Of a stretch of DNA of 64,000 nucleotides, positions 17,146-25,315 are shown piece after piece. How positions within the stretch are numbered: the first letter of the stretch is position 1; each line of letters opens with the position of its first letter. Source of the DNA: Verrucomicrobiia bacterium (GTDB lineage Bacteria; Verrucomicrobiota; Verrucomicrobiia; Limisphaerales; UBA8199). A program made the position numbers and the translations under genes. The stretch covers positions 1 to 64,000 of the forward strand of contig DASYZB010000072.1 in the NCBI GenBank assembly GCA_035946615.1, read 5' to 3'. The notes below the pieces were generated by a model. The model had not been told where the DNA came from and did no database searches. It saw only the letters and a program-made list of their open reading frames with translations.

Positions 17146-18201
17146 ATGGTCGATACTGAAGAGAAACTGGATTGTTTCCTGTCCACATTACGCGCGGCGA
17201 CCTGGGTTGCGGTGGATACGGAAGCCGACAGCCTGCACGCGTATCCGGAAAAGGTTTGCCTGATCCAAATCAGCACCACCGGGAGCGACAAGCTCATTGA
17301 TCCGCTGGCCGGGTTCAGCCTGGGACCATTGCTTGACGCCCTTTCCGCGCACGAATTGATCATGCACGGGGCCGATTACGACCTGCGGCTGTTGCGCAAG
17401 CATCATGAGTTTGTGCCCAGGGCCGTTTTCGATACCATGCTGGCCGCCCGGCTGCTGGGGGTGCGCCAGTTCAGCTTGGGCCACCTGGTTGAGAAGTGGC
17501 TCGGAATCAAGCTCGAGAAAGGGGCGCAAAAGGCCAATTGGGCTATGCGCCCGCTTACCGAGCGGATGGAACGCTATGCCCGCAACGACACCCATTATCT
17601 CAAACCCCTGGCTGATCAGCTTTCAACCGAGCTGGCGGCCAAAGGACGCCTGGGCTGGCACCGGGAATCCTGCGTCCGCCTTATTGCCGATTCGACTCAA
17701 ACCCGCCCGACGGACTTGGACTCGGTTTGGCGCATCAAAGGCAGCCATGCCTTGGGGCGTCCGGCTCTGGCGATTTTGCGCGAGCTCTGGCAGTGGCGTG
17801 AGACCGAGGCCCTGGCATCGAACAAGCCCCCGTTTTTCGTCCTGAGCCATCAGACCTTGGTGGAAATCGCCGCCGCCTCCGCCACAGGCCGCGCCATCCA
17901 GCCGTTGCTACCGAGGCATTTTTCCGAAAGAAGGCGGGGAACCTTGCTCAAAGCGATCGCGTGTGGTTTGAAGATACCAGCGCAGGAGCACCCGGAGATA
18001 CTGCGCGTGATAGGGCGGCGTCCTAATGAAGCCGAACGCCGCCGATTTCTCGAATTGCAAAAACGCCGAGACGCCGGGGCGGCCGATCTGGACATCGACC
18101 CTACCCTGATTGCCAGCCGGGGCTCCCTCTCTGATCTGGCACATAATTGGGACAAACACGCCCCGGCCCTGATGAGCTGGCAAAGAGAGCTGCTCAGTTA
18201 A
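17146..18201 (+). CDS. rnd: ribonuclease D
   Basis: A 351-residue 3'-5' exoribonuclease from ATG 17146. The DEDD-y nuclease core has VAVDTEADSL (Asp and Glu of motif I), HGADYDLRLLRK (motif II Asp) and YARNDTHYLKPL (motif III Tyr and Asp). An HRDC-type domain follows (residues ~200-275, 'LGRPALAILRELWQWRETEA ... LSHQTLVEIAAA') and a second, weaker HRDC-like part ends the protein. RNase D trims tRNA and other small RNA 3' ends. The gene begins just after the LOG-family stop. Confidence 0.92.
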   Translation: MVDTEEKLDCFLSTLRAATWVAVDTEADSLHAYPEKVCLIQISTTGSDKLIDPLAGFSLGPLLDALSAHELIMHGADYDLRLLRKHHEFVPRAVFDTMLAARLLGVRQFSLGHLVEKWLGIKLEKGAQKANWAMRPLTERMERYARNDTHYLKPLADQLSTELAAKGRLGWHRESCVRLIADSTQTRPTDLDSVWRIKGSHALGRPALAILRELWQWRETEALASNKPPFFVLSHQTLVEIAAASATGRAIQPLLPRHFSERRRGTLLKAIACGLKIPAQEHPEILRVIGRRPNEAERRRFLELQKRRDAGAADLDIDPTLIASRGSLSDLAHNWDKHAPALMSWQRELLS

Positions 18202-18217
18202 ACCGCAACCATGCGGT

Positions 18218-19420
18218 TCACCTCACCACTTCAAACGCGAAGCCCTTCAAGTATTCTGTCTCGGGTATCATTGGGATAATGGGATGATCCGGGCCTTGCG
18301 AATAAGTCGCCACGCGCCGCAGGATACGCCGGGCATCAAACGCGGCAGAGAGCACTGAATCCTGGAACAAATCCTGGTCCACGTGATGCGAGCAACAAAA
18401 AGTCACCAGCGTCCCACCCGCCCTCAGCAGCTTCAGGGCGCGCAGATGAATCTCCTTGTAGCCGCGCAAGGCATCCGGCACTGACGCCCGGATGCGCGTG
18501 AAGGAGGGCGGGTCCAAAATGATCAAGTCCCAGCGCGGAACGATTTTTTCGTGGAGTTTTGCGGCTGTCTGCGCCTTGAGCCAGTCGAAGACATTCACCG
18601 CCTCAAACGAGCATTTCTCGGCCAGGCCATTGGCTGTGGCATTGCGTTGGGCTTGAGCAATGGCCTCGGCGCTTTGATCAAGCAGGTGCACGCGCGCCGC
18701 CCCGGCCCGGGCTGCGTGCAGACCGAACCCGCCCACAAAGCAGAAAGCATCCAGGACCTGCGCCCCTGCAGCCAATGGCGCAACCCGTTGATAGTTCATC
18801 TGCTGGTCCAAGTACAGCCCGGTTTTGTGTCCACTCATCAAATCGGTCTCGAATTTCAGGCCGTTCAAGGTCACCATCATCGGGCCTTGCAGTTCACCAA
18901 CCAGAACGCCTTGGGTCGCATCGAGCCCTTCGAATTTACGCGACGCCACATCGCTGCGTTCGATTACGGCGCGAGGCCCAAAAACCCTCTGCAGGGCAGC
19001 GACGATTTGCTCCTTCCTCATATCCATGCCCAAAGAAGAAAACTGGCTGACCAGAACGTCTTCATACTTATCGACGATCAGTCCGCTCAAAAAGTCGCTC
19101 TCCGCATTGACGGCTCGGAACGAGGTCGCCCCCGGCAAATGTCTTTGGCGCACCGCCAAAGCTGCTCGAACCCGCTCTTCGAAGAAGGCTGAATTCGCTT
19201 CGATGCGGTCAGGGGACAGGACACGGACATTGATTTTTGATTTCGAGTTAAAGAACCCCGTGCCCAGGAACCGCTGCCGATGGTCCTTTACCTGCACAAG
19301 GTCTCCATCAGCCGCCGGGTGAGTCAGGCGCAGGACGGAACTCCGATAGACCCAGGGATGGCCGGCCAGAATGCGGTCGGCTTCTCCCGGTTTGAGCAGA
19401 ACAGTGGGCAGTGATACCAT
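18218..19420 (-). CDS. class I rRNA methyltransferase (RlmI-like, PUA + SAM domain)
   Basis: About 400 residues from ATG 19420 (MVSLPTVLLKPGEADRIL); two more upstream in-frame ATGs exist. The N-terminal PUA domain (HPWVYRSSVLR ... GDLVQVKDHRQRFLGTGFF) binds RNA, and the Rossmann methyltransferase domain has DAFCFVGGFGLHAARAGA (SAM motif I), VHLLDQSAEAI and the LDPPSF active-site motif. This is the 23S rRNA m5C methyltransferase family represented by RlmI (YccW). Convergent with RNase D with a gap of 16 bases. Confidence 0.88.
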   Translation of the reverse strand: MVSLPTVLLKPGEADRILAGHPWVYRSSVLRLTHPAADGDLVQVKDHRQRFLGTGFFNSKSKINVRVLSPDRIEANSAFFEERVRAALAVRQRHLPGATSFRAVNAESDFLSGLIVDKYEDVLVSQFSSLGMDMRKEQIVAALQRVFGPRAVIERSDVASRKFEGLDATQGVLVGELQGPMMVTLNGLKFETDLMSGHKTGLYLDQQMNYQRVAPLAAGAQVLDAFCFVGGFGLHAARAGAARVHLLDQSAEAIAQAQRNATANGLAEKCSFEAVNVFDWLKAQTAAKLHEKIVPRWDLIILDPPSFTRIRASVPDALRGYKEIHLRALKLLRAGGTLVTFCCSHHVDQDLFQDSVLSAAFDARRILRRVATYSQGPDHPIIPMIPETEYLKGFAFEVVR

Positions 19421-19893
19421 AATTTTCGCAGGCAACATAAGGCCCACAGGCGCCCTGGGCAAAAGCATTCACAACGAGATTGATCACTTGTCCGCCGGTT
19501 CGCGGCTTCAGTCACTTCCTGGGGCAGGTGCCTGACCTATAGTGTGTTCGCCAAAAATGCGGACAGAGCGAGCCAAATCCAATGCCCTGAAGGGGCAACG
19601 CATACCAGCCCAGGGCAAGTGAGGAACGAGCGCCGCCCTGGGTTGCGGACCAAAAATGGTCTCCTCTTTTTTCCTTCCGTACCCGGGGCGACGACCTCAG
19701 CGGCCTTGCCCTGAGCTGCTATAAGGCTGCCCTTTTAGGGCGCTGGAAAGGCGAATGAGCCGGGGCAACCAACGCCGGGAGGCCGCACGAAAGGGGTGGC
19801 TGACGAGGCTGGGGCAGTGGGGATCGTCGATTTGGTGCATATCACCAGCATTAGACCGTTTTGGCGGACGTGAGCGCCGGAGCAGGCGGCATG
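19421..19893. other. intergenic region with a palindromic repeat
   Basis: No gene is seen. It contains the inverted repeat described at 19581-19743. The left part (19500-19560) is ordinary unique sequence upstream of the methyltransferase; the right part (19744-19893) continues past the stop of the next minus-strand gene with no supportable reading frame. Confidence 0.45.
19581..19743. repeat. GCCCTGAAGGGGCA palindromic repeat
   Basis: The left arm (19581-19620, GCCCTGAAGGGGCAACGCAT...CAGCCCAGGGCAAG) pairs with the right arm (19703-19743, CTTGCCCTGAGCTG...GGCTGCCCTTTTAGGGC), with a middle containing GCCGCCCTGGGTT. Arms differ by a few bases. It carries no gene. Repeats with the phrases GCCCTGAAGGGGC and CAGCCCAGGGC are a known sight in intergenic DNA of Verrucomicrobiota and Planctomycetota. 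Confidence 0.7.
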
Positions 19894-21213
19894 CTATTGC
19901 GCCCATTGGGGAAACGCGTTCATGGCGTCCACATAATTGTGAAGTTTGTCCGTGTGCGCGTCTTCCTGCCAGCCGCCGCGACCGGCGCCTTTCCAGGGGC
20001 CGTCGTACGGACAGCCGTCGTCGTTGATGCCGTAAAGGGCCCAGTTCAGCGTCTGGTGGGCCAGCAGTTCGAACTCCGGCGAACCGGTTGCGCGGGCGAA
20101 CACCGCCAGCACCGCGCCGTAGGTTGTGGCGATGCCGCCCCACGGGTGTTGATCAAAGTCCTGTTCGCCGCAGCTCGCCACGCCGTCGATGACGTGAACG
20201 TATTGACGGTTGACGAATTCGATGAGCGTCCGCGCGTCCTTTTCCCAGTCCGGATCGAGCTGCTCGCGGCGTTCGACGAGGTAGCGCGCCAGGTTGAGCG
20301 GAGCCCAGGCCGAGCGGTCCGTGGGCTCGCTGTGGTCTTCGAAGAAATTCGCCCAGAGCAGCCCGTCCTTTGCCGCATTGGGAATCTGCTGTCGCTTGAT
20401 CCATGTCCACAACCGGTCCCGGGGCGGTCCAAACTGGGAGTAGCCGAGCTCGATCAGCTTGTCGTAGAGGCGCAGGATGAAACTCATGTTGCCGGATACC
20501 GGACCGCGCGAGGCGCCGGTGCGGTAATCGACGCGAAAGGGCCACGGCGACTGGCTGGCCGAGCCGGCGATCATGTTGGTTGCCAGGACTCGGGCGTTTT
20601 GCAGCGCCTGGTTCAAATACATTTCGTCGCGCGTTTCCTCGTAAAGCAGCACCAGCGCGTAACCGGCGATGCCGCCCTTGTCCGGCTCGACCTCGTAAGG
20701 CAGGTCGTCCTGCGAGCCACAATCCGGCGGTTGCGGGAAGCGCAGATGCGCGCCGGTGGAGCGTGAGAAACGCGGATACTTGCCGGTGTCCGGGGTCACG
20801 GCCTCCTTTACGAGATAATCGCCCATGGCCCGGGCGGTGTGAAGCACGCGCGGGTCCTTCCGGCCAGTGAATGCGTAATACTTCAAATAAGAAATGATGC
20901 CCATGCCGTCCTGCATCGCCGGGATGAAGGAGGGCCTGTTCGGGATAGGCCGGTAATTCCCGTCCATAAAGGTCATCGCCACGAAGCGGGGGTAGCCGTG
21001 GTCGGCGGGACAGTTCAGGTACCAATTCACTTCGCGTTCGAGCGCATCGCGCCAGGAAGTCCACGGGCGCAACTGGCCGTCGGGCTCGTACACGGCGCGG
21101 TGATTGCCGATGGTTTGGGCCGAAGCGGTGAGGGCCAAACCCAGCGCCAGCAAGGCAGCCCCGAACGGAGGAGCAGCGTTGGCGCGCAAGAATTGTCTTT
21201 GCGTGTTGTTCAT
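19894..21213 (-). CDS. secreted alpha-barrel protein, glycosidase-like, unknown
   Basis: About 439 residues from ATG 21213 (MNNTQRQFLRANAAPPFGA), giving a signal peptide ending ALTASAQ. The mature protein is helical with repeated aromatic-rich motifs: WTSWRDALEREVNWYLNCP, GIISYLKYYAFTGRKDP, GGIAGYALVLLYEETRDEMY, WAPLNLARYLVERREQL, WGGIATTYGAVLAVF. The periodic helix-hairpin pattern suggests an (alpha/alpha)6 or six-hairpin glycosidase-like fold. Catalytic residues cannot be assigned. A Cys pair (YLNCPADHGY and PPDCGSQDD) may form a disulfide. Higher GC and different codon use than neighbours suggests it may be a transferred gene. Likely an exported polysaccharide enzyme. Confidence 0.7.
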   Translation of the reverse strand: MNNTQRQFLRANAAPPFGAALLALGLALTASAQTIGNHRAVYEPDGQLRPWTSWRDALEREVNWYLNCPADHGYPRFVAMTFMDGNYRPIPNRPSFIPAMQDGMGIISYLKYYAFTGRKDPRVLHTARAMGDYLVKEAVTPDTGKYPRFSRSTGAHLRFPQPPDCGSQDDLPYEVEPDKGGIAGYALVLLYEETRDEMYLNQALQNARVLATNMIAGSASQSPWPFRVDYRTGASRGPVSGNMSFILRLYDKLIELGYSQFGPPRDRLWTWIKRQQIPNAAKDGLLWANFFEDHSEPTDRSAWAPLNLARYLVERREQLDPDWEKDARTLIEFVNRQYVHVIDGVASCGEQDFDQHPWGGIATTYGAVLAVFARATGSPEFELLAHQTLNWALYGINDDGCPYDGPWKGAGRGGWQEDAHTDKLHNYVDAMNAFPQWAQ

Positions 21214-21373
21214 AGGCCGGTGTCGGCGTTTGTTGTCATCTGGCGCATGAGGGCTGCGCCGTTGAAAAACAAAAAGTAATCGGATGGGGTGACGCGTTCC
21301 ATAGACAGGCCACCCCAAAGGGGTTTTTGGGGATAACGCCGGGAGTGAAACAATATGGGCCAACACCAAGCAA

Positions 21374-22255
21374 TTACTGATCGAGCTGGTTTAGCCAGGG
21401 CGCACCCCCCCACCAATAAGGGTCCTCAGGGTGAGGATTGTTATCGTTGTCCCAGCGCGCGCGCCAGAGCATGTTAGCGGGGTCGCGCACCTGATTTCTG
21501 ATGGGCGATTCGACGTGCCCATCGCAGAACGCCAGGTCTGTGTGGTAAGTGTGGCGATTTGCCGGACACGAGGTATGGCCGGTGGTGATGTCGGTTGGGT
21601 CCAAGCTGGCGTTTCTCGTGACGAGTTCGAGATTCTCGGCGTAGCACGTCTCACCAAAGGAAATGAACTGGCTGGGGGCTCGGACCGAGGACTCCTTAAC
21701 CGGCCCCCGGTACCACTGGCCATTGATATCCCCTCCCATGCCCAGTTGCAGCCTGGTGAAATGAGGACTGTCGATACCCCAATCGTTAATGGCCATTGAA
21801 AAACGGGAGATCACGCCGATGCCATAGGGATCAAACACACCATTCGGGTCCAAAGCGCCCAGCGTATGGTTTACGTTAGTATCCCAGGCCATATCGGCCT
21901 GCGCGGAAGGACACATGAAGGACTTGCGGTTATTTCCCATATACCTAAGCAAGCGCGGGGGCCAGGCATAATAGTGCCCAAGCCCAGGGGGACTGGTCCA
22001 TAACCCCCCGGTGAATTGGCCGTAATCAGTGACGTACATTAAACTGGCCATATCGATCTGCTTCAAATTGTTTATGCAGGAAGCCTGTTTGGCTTTTTCC
22101 TTGCTCCTGGAGAGGGCCGGAAGAAGCATGGCCGCGAGAATGGCGATGATGGCAATCACTACCAGCAGCTCAATCAAGGTGAACGCACCTTTCCCCCGCG
22201 CTCCACGTTTATACCAACGCGCCTTCGCTCCACCGCCTGCGACCTGGCTGTTCAT
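21374..22255 (-). CDS. type II-like pseudopilin (DUF1559-type)
   Basis: About 293 residues from ATG 22255; a longer start upstream adds no signal. Near residue 22 it has the class III signal [26 protein letters not shown] with Glu at +5, processed by a prepilin peptidase; the residue before Phe is Ala rather than the usual Gly. The end has the H-x(n)-DGH motif ([16 protein letters not shown]) typical of the large Planctomycetota/Verrucomicrobiota pseudopilin family. The genome will hold many copies; their role (pilus or secretion) is not defined. It is divergent from the second beta-helix gene. Confidence 0.9.
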   Translation of the reverse strand: MNSQVAGGGAKARWYKRGARGKGAFTLIELLVVIAIIAILAAMLLPALSRSKEKAKQASCINNLKQIDMASLMYVTDYGQFTGGLWTSPPGLGHYYAWPPRLLRYMGNNRKSFMCPSAQADMAWDTNVNHTLGALDPNGVFDPYGIGVISRFSMAINDWGIDSPHFTRLQLGMGGDINGQWYRGPVKESSVRAPSQFISFGETCYAENLELVTRNASLDPTDITTGHTSCPANRHTYHTDLAFCDGHVESPIRNQVRDPANMLWRARWDNDNNPHPEDPYWWGGAPWLNQLDQ

Positions 22256-22437
22256 GGCTGCCGGGTAGGTTAACCCCAGTGGGGCGGTCTGTCCACCGAA
22301 CACGGCTGGTCAGCCACGGCGCCACGGCGCGTCCAAGACGCTCAGCCGGAAACGAGGGCCTCGTCGCGCCCTTGACAAACACCAACTCACAGCGAGGCTC
22401 GCTGGCTTTCGAGGGGGCCTTCTGTTTGACTGGGGAT

Positions 22438-24153
22438 ATGCAGAGGCCGCTTTTGATTCAGGCCGGTTGGGTGCTCCTTGCGATGAGCGTTTCGGTCCAT
22501 GCCGCCACTTACTACGTCGCCCAGCGCAGCACCCAGGCGGATGACTCGGGACCGGGGACGGAGGAACGTCCCTGGAAAACCATCGGCAAGGGGGCGGAGA
22601 CGGCGCGACCCGGGGACGCGGTGCTCGTGCTGGATGGGGTTTACCGCGAAGGTATCGTGGAGAAGACATCCGGAACGGCCACTGGCGCAATCCGATTTGA
22701 GGCCGCTCCGGGGGCGCATGTCATCCTAACTGGCGCCGATCACCTTACCGGCTGGCAAAAGGTCGAGGGCACCCGGCCACTCTATCGCGTGCCGTGGCCG
22801 CATCGGTTCAATGCCTGGTCTAAAAACATGACGCACCCCGATGATGCGTACCACCGGCTAATTGGCCGCTGCGAGCAGGTCGCCGTCGAAGGATATTTAC
22901 TGCGGCAGGTGCTCGACCCAGCCGCACTGGCTCCGGGCGCTTTCTTCGCCGATGTCACCAATCAAATGGTGATGGTATGGGACTTCGCCAACCGCGACCT
23001 CAACAAGGTTTCTGTCGAGGCTTCCGTGCGGCAGGAAATCCTGCGCGTGGATGGGGATTTTGTCGAGTTGCGCGGGTTTCATTTCCGGTTTGCGGCCAAC
23101 GCGGCACAGCACGGGGCGGTGGTGTTGGCGGGCAATCACGATGTCATGGAGGATTGCGTTCTGGACGAGATGAATGCCAGCGGAGCGACATTCACCGGCC
23201 AGAACATGACCGTCCGGCGCTGTGTCTTTCGCGACAACGGCCAGATCGGTTTTGGCGCCAACGGCGCCCATTACCTGCTCTTTACAAAATGTTTGGTCGA
23301 GAACAACAACACCAAAGGATTCGATCGCGGTTGGGAGGCTGGCGGCAATAAGCTGGTGCTCACGCGCGAAGCAGTGCTCGAGCGAAGCCGTTTTGTGCAG
23401 AATCGGGGCAATGGCATCTGGTTTGACATCGGCAACCAGGATTGCACGGTGCGCCAATGCCTGATTGCCGATAACGAGGACAGCGGGATTTTTGACGAGA
23501 TTTCGTTCGGGCTGCGGGCGCAGGACAATGTGATCACCGGCAACGGCTTTGCCGAGACGCCCGGCGCGTGGGGCGCCCAGGCGGGCATTTCGCTCTCGAG
23601 CAGTCCAGGCTCTGTTATCGAGCATAATGTCATTGTGGGAAACCGGGAGGGGTTCGATTTCCGTGAGCAAACGCGCACGACGCCGACCATTGGCGATCGC
23701 GCCGAGCGCCCGGTATGGAACCACGACGAAATTATCCGGCACAATATCATCGCCTTCAATCGGGATGCGCAAATCTGGGGCTGGTTTGATACAAGGGACA
23801 ACCGGCAGTGGCCGGCAGGGGAAACTTCCGGCACCTCGAGATCGGCTGGGGAAAAGAACCAAGCAAGGGACCTCTCCCTTGAAAAACTGAACCTGCGCTT
23901 TGAGAGGAATATCTATTTCTTCAGGCCAGACGAGGGCGCCTTCAAGTGGGGTGTGCCCTGGGGTCGTCATGCGAGTTACGAGACGCTGCCGCAATTTCAG
24001 AGCGCGCTCGGGATTGACGCGGGCAGCCGGGTTTTGGACCCCGGTTTTGCCAACATCGCCGGGCGCGATTTCCGGATGAATCAGCAGGCAATGGAAAATG
24101 CGCCGCGCGGCCCGGTGCCGGGGGTTATTTTTGGTTTGCAAGACCGTCGATAG
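22438..24153 (+). CDS. secreted parallel beta-helix protein (DUF1565-like)
   Basis: A 571-residue exported protein from ATG 22438 (MQRPLLIQAGWVLLAMS). Signal peptide to about residue 24, then the DUF1565-like opening 'ATYYVAQRSTQADDSGPGTE ERPWKTIGKGAETARPGD' and 'VILTGADHLTGWQKVEG' before right-handed beta-helix repeats (RCVFRDNGQIGFG, RSRFVQNRGNGIWF, QCLIADNEDSGIF, HNVIVGNREGFDF, HNIIAFNRDAQIW). The module order matches the neighbouring beta-helix gene at 7219-8976, and its C-terminal copy matches this start. Probably a surface polysaccharide lyase or binder; no catalytic site is assigned. Confidence 0.85.
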   Translation: MQRPLLIQAGWVLLAMSVSVHAATYYVAQRSTQADDSGPGTEERPWKTIGKGAETARPGDAVLVLDGVYREGIVEKTSGTATGAIRFEAAPGAHVILTGADHLTGWQKVEGTRPLYRVPWPHRFNAWSKNMTHPDDAYHRLIGRCEQVAVEGYLLRQVLDPAALAPGAFFADVTNQMVMVWDFANRDLNKVSVEASVRQEILRVDGDFVELRGFHFRFAANAAQHGAVVLAGNHDVMEDCVLDEMNASGATFTGQNMTVRRCVFRDNGQIGFGANGAHYLLFTKCLVENNNTKGFDRGWEAGGNKLVLTREAVLERSRFVQNRGNGIWFDIGNQDCTVRQCLIADNEDSGIFDEISFGLRAQDNVITGNGFAETPGAWGAQAGISLSSSPGSVIEHNVIVGNREGFDFREQTRTTPTIGDRAERPVWNHDEIIRHNIIAFNRDAQIWGWFDTRDNRQWPAGETSGTSRSAGEKNQARDLSLEKLNLRFERNIYFFRPDEGAFKWGVPWGRHASYETLPQFQSALGIDAGSRVLDPGFANIAGRDFRMNQQAMENAPRGPVPGVIFGLQDRR

Positions 24154-24189
24154 CCCGGCCAAACCTGGCTTTGCGTTTGATTACTGGGA

Positions 24190-24310
24190 GGGGCGCGAGG
24201 GAACCCTCTCCCCTCCCGCTGCGACGGCGCGACAGCGCGGCGAGTCGGAGGGGGAGAGAGAGAATCCTTGGCAGATTACGGTTGTGCGCATGTTTCAGAC
24301 TCCTCTGGGA
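24190..24310 (-). repeat. AGGAG-N8-ATG leader element, copy A
   Basis: Read on the minus strand it starts AGGAGTCTGAAACATG and continues CGCACAACCGTAATCTGCC to a GA/CT-rich hairpin (CTCTCTCTCCCCC ... GGGAGGGGAGAGGG). The same order is found at 50686-50797 and, without the hairpin, at 35919-35993. Here it lies between two genes that converge on it. A peptide MRTTVICQGF... of 36 codons is open from the ATG. No promoter or gene for it is evident. Confidence 0.55.
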
Positions 24311-24346
24311 CACGATGAGTGCTTCGCACGGCGCTGTGCTGAAGAG

Positions 24347-25315
24347 TCATTTTGGAAGGCCCCCGATTGAGGCGTAGAAGCGCGCCAGTTCCAGGAGACG
24401 CTGTTCGAGTTGGCGATAATAATCGTCAGGGGACATTTGGTTTTTTTTCTCGCGAAACAACAGAACGGCGCGTTCCAGGGAATCACGCCGGGCGCGTTGC
24501 TCGGCGGTGAGGTTGCGTTCGCTCGGGCTGGGGACGAGGTGGAATTGCCCGGCCAACAGGCCATCGACTGATGCGCCGCCCTGCGCTTTTTTTATGGCGC
24601 GCAATCCCTTGAACCAATCCATCGGGGTCCCAAGGCCGTCGCCGTTATCATCGAGCAACGCGTGCTCGGTCGCCAAGCGCCCATCGGCCTTATAGAAATC
24701 AGCCACGCGGCGCGAGGCGGTCAAGAAGGCCTCGAGCACGGAGATTTGGCCGTCCTTATCGAGGTCTGCCTGCGGGTCGGTGAGGGCCTCGGCGAAATAC
24801 TGACCAAAATGCGCAAAGTTCTGCTCGTAACCGCTGCGGGTGGCGGTAATGACGACACGATTAGTGCCGGCTAACGGCTTGAGGAAAGGGGCGCTTGCGG
24901 AGGCGGTGTTGATGACCACCAGGGGCCGGCGAAAGGGCTGCAGCCACTGGGCAAGATCGCCAGCCGTCAGGTCCGGCCCGCGTAAATTGAAGCGAGCCTC
25001 TTTGCCATCAAATGTGCCGTGACCGATCAGCACTATCCAGAGCGGGTCCAATCCTTCCTTTGACTCGGCATTGATTAGAGATTTGAGCCGGTCAAAATCA
25101 GTGGTTCCATTGGTGCTTTCCAAACCAACGGTCAGGCAGCGGCAATCGGTGCAGGCTTGTTGCCAAAGAGAGGCCTGGTGCAAAAAGTTGCTGCCAAACT
25201 CCGGTTCGCCCGGCGCCCCGAGGACAAGCAGCACTGCCGGCCGGTCTGTTGGCTGGGCTGCGCCTGCTGTGGCATCAAACAGAAGCGCGGTCAGGAGCAG
25301 CAGGACGGGCCTCAC
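24347..25315 (-). CDS. caspase-fold-like protein with EF-hand-like loop
   Basis: About 322 residues. I prefer GTG 25315, which overlaps the TGA of the upstream gene (GTGA) and gives a signal peptide (MRPVLLLLTALLFDATAGA). The core resembles clan CD peptidases (caspase/legumain): strand GLDPLWIVLIGHGTFDG supplies the His, and 'PLVVINTASASAPFL' stands where a D-A-C-x-S-G nucleophile loop would be. No Cys is present there, so the peptidase may be inactive or use another residue. Further on, 'DLDKDGQISVLEAFL' is a perfect EF-hand-like Ca loop. Terminal gene of the MoxR operon, probably periplasmic. Confidence 0.75.
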   Translation of the reverse strand: MRPVLLLLTALLFDATAGAAQPTDRPAVLLVLGAPGEPEFGSNFLHQASLWQQACTDCRCLTVGLESTNGTTDFDRLKSLINAESKEGLDPLWIVLIGHGTFDGKEARFNLRGPDLTAGDLAQWLQPFRRPLVVINTASASAPFLKPLAGTNRVVITATRSGYEQNFAHFGQYFAEALTDPQADLDKDGQISVLEAFLTASRRVADFYKADGRLATEHALLDDNGDGLGTPMDWFKGLRAIKKAQGGASVDGLLAGQFHLVPSPSERNLTAEQRARRDSLERAVLLFREKKNQMSPDDYYRQLEQRLLELARFYASIGGLPK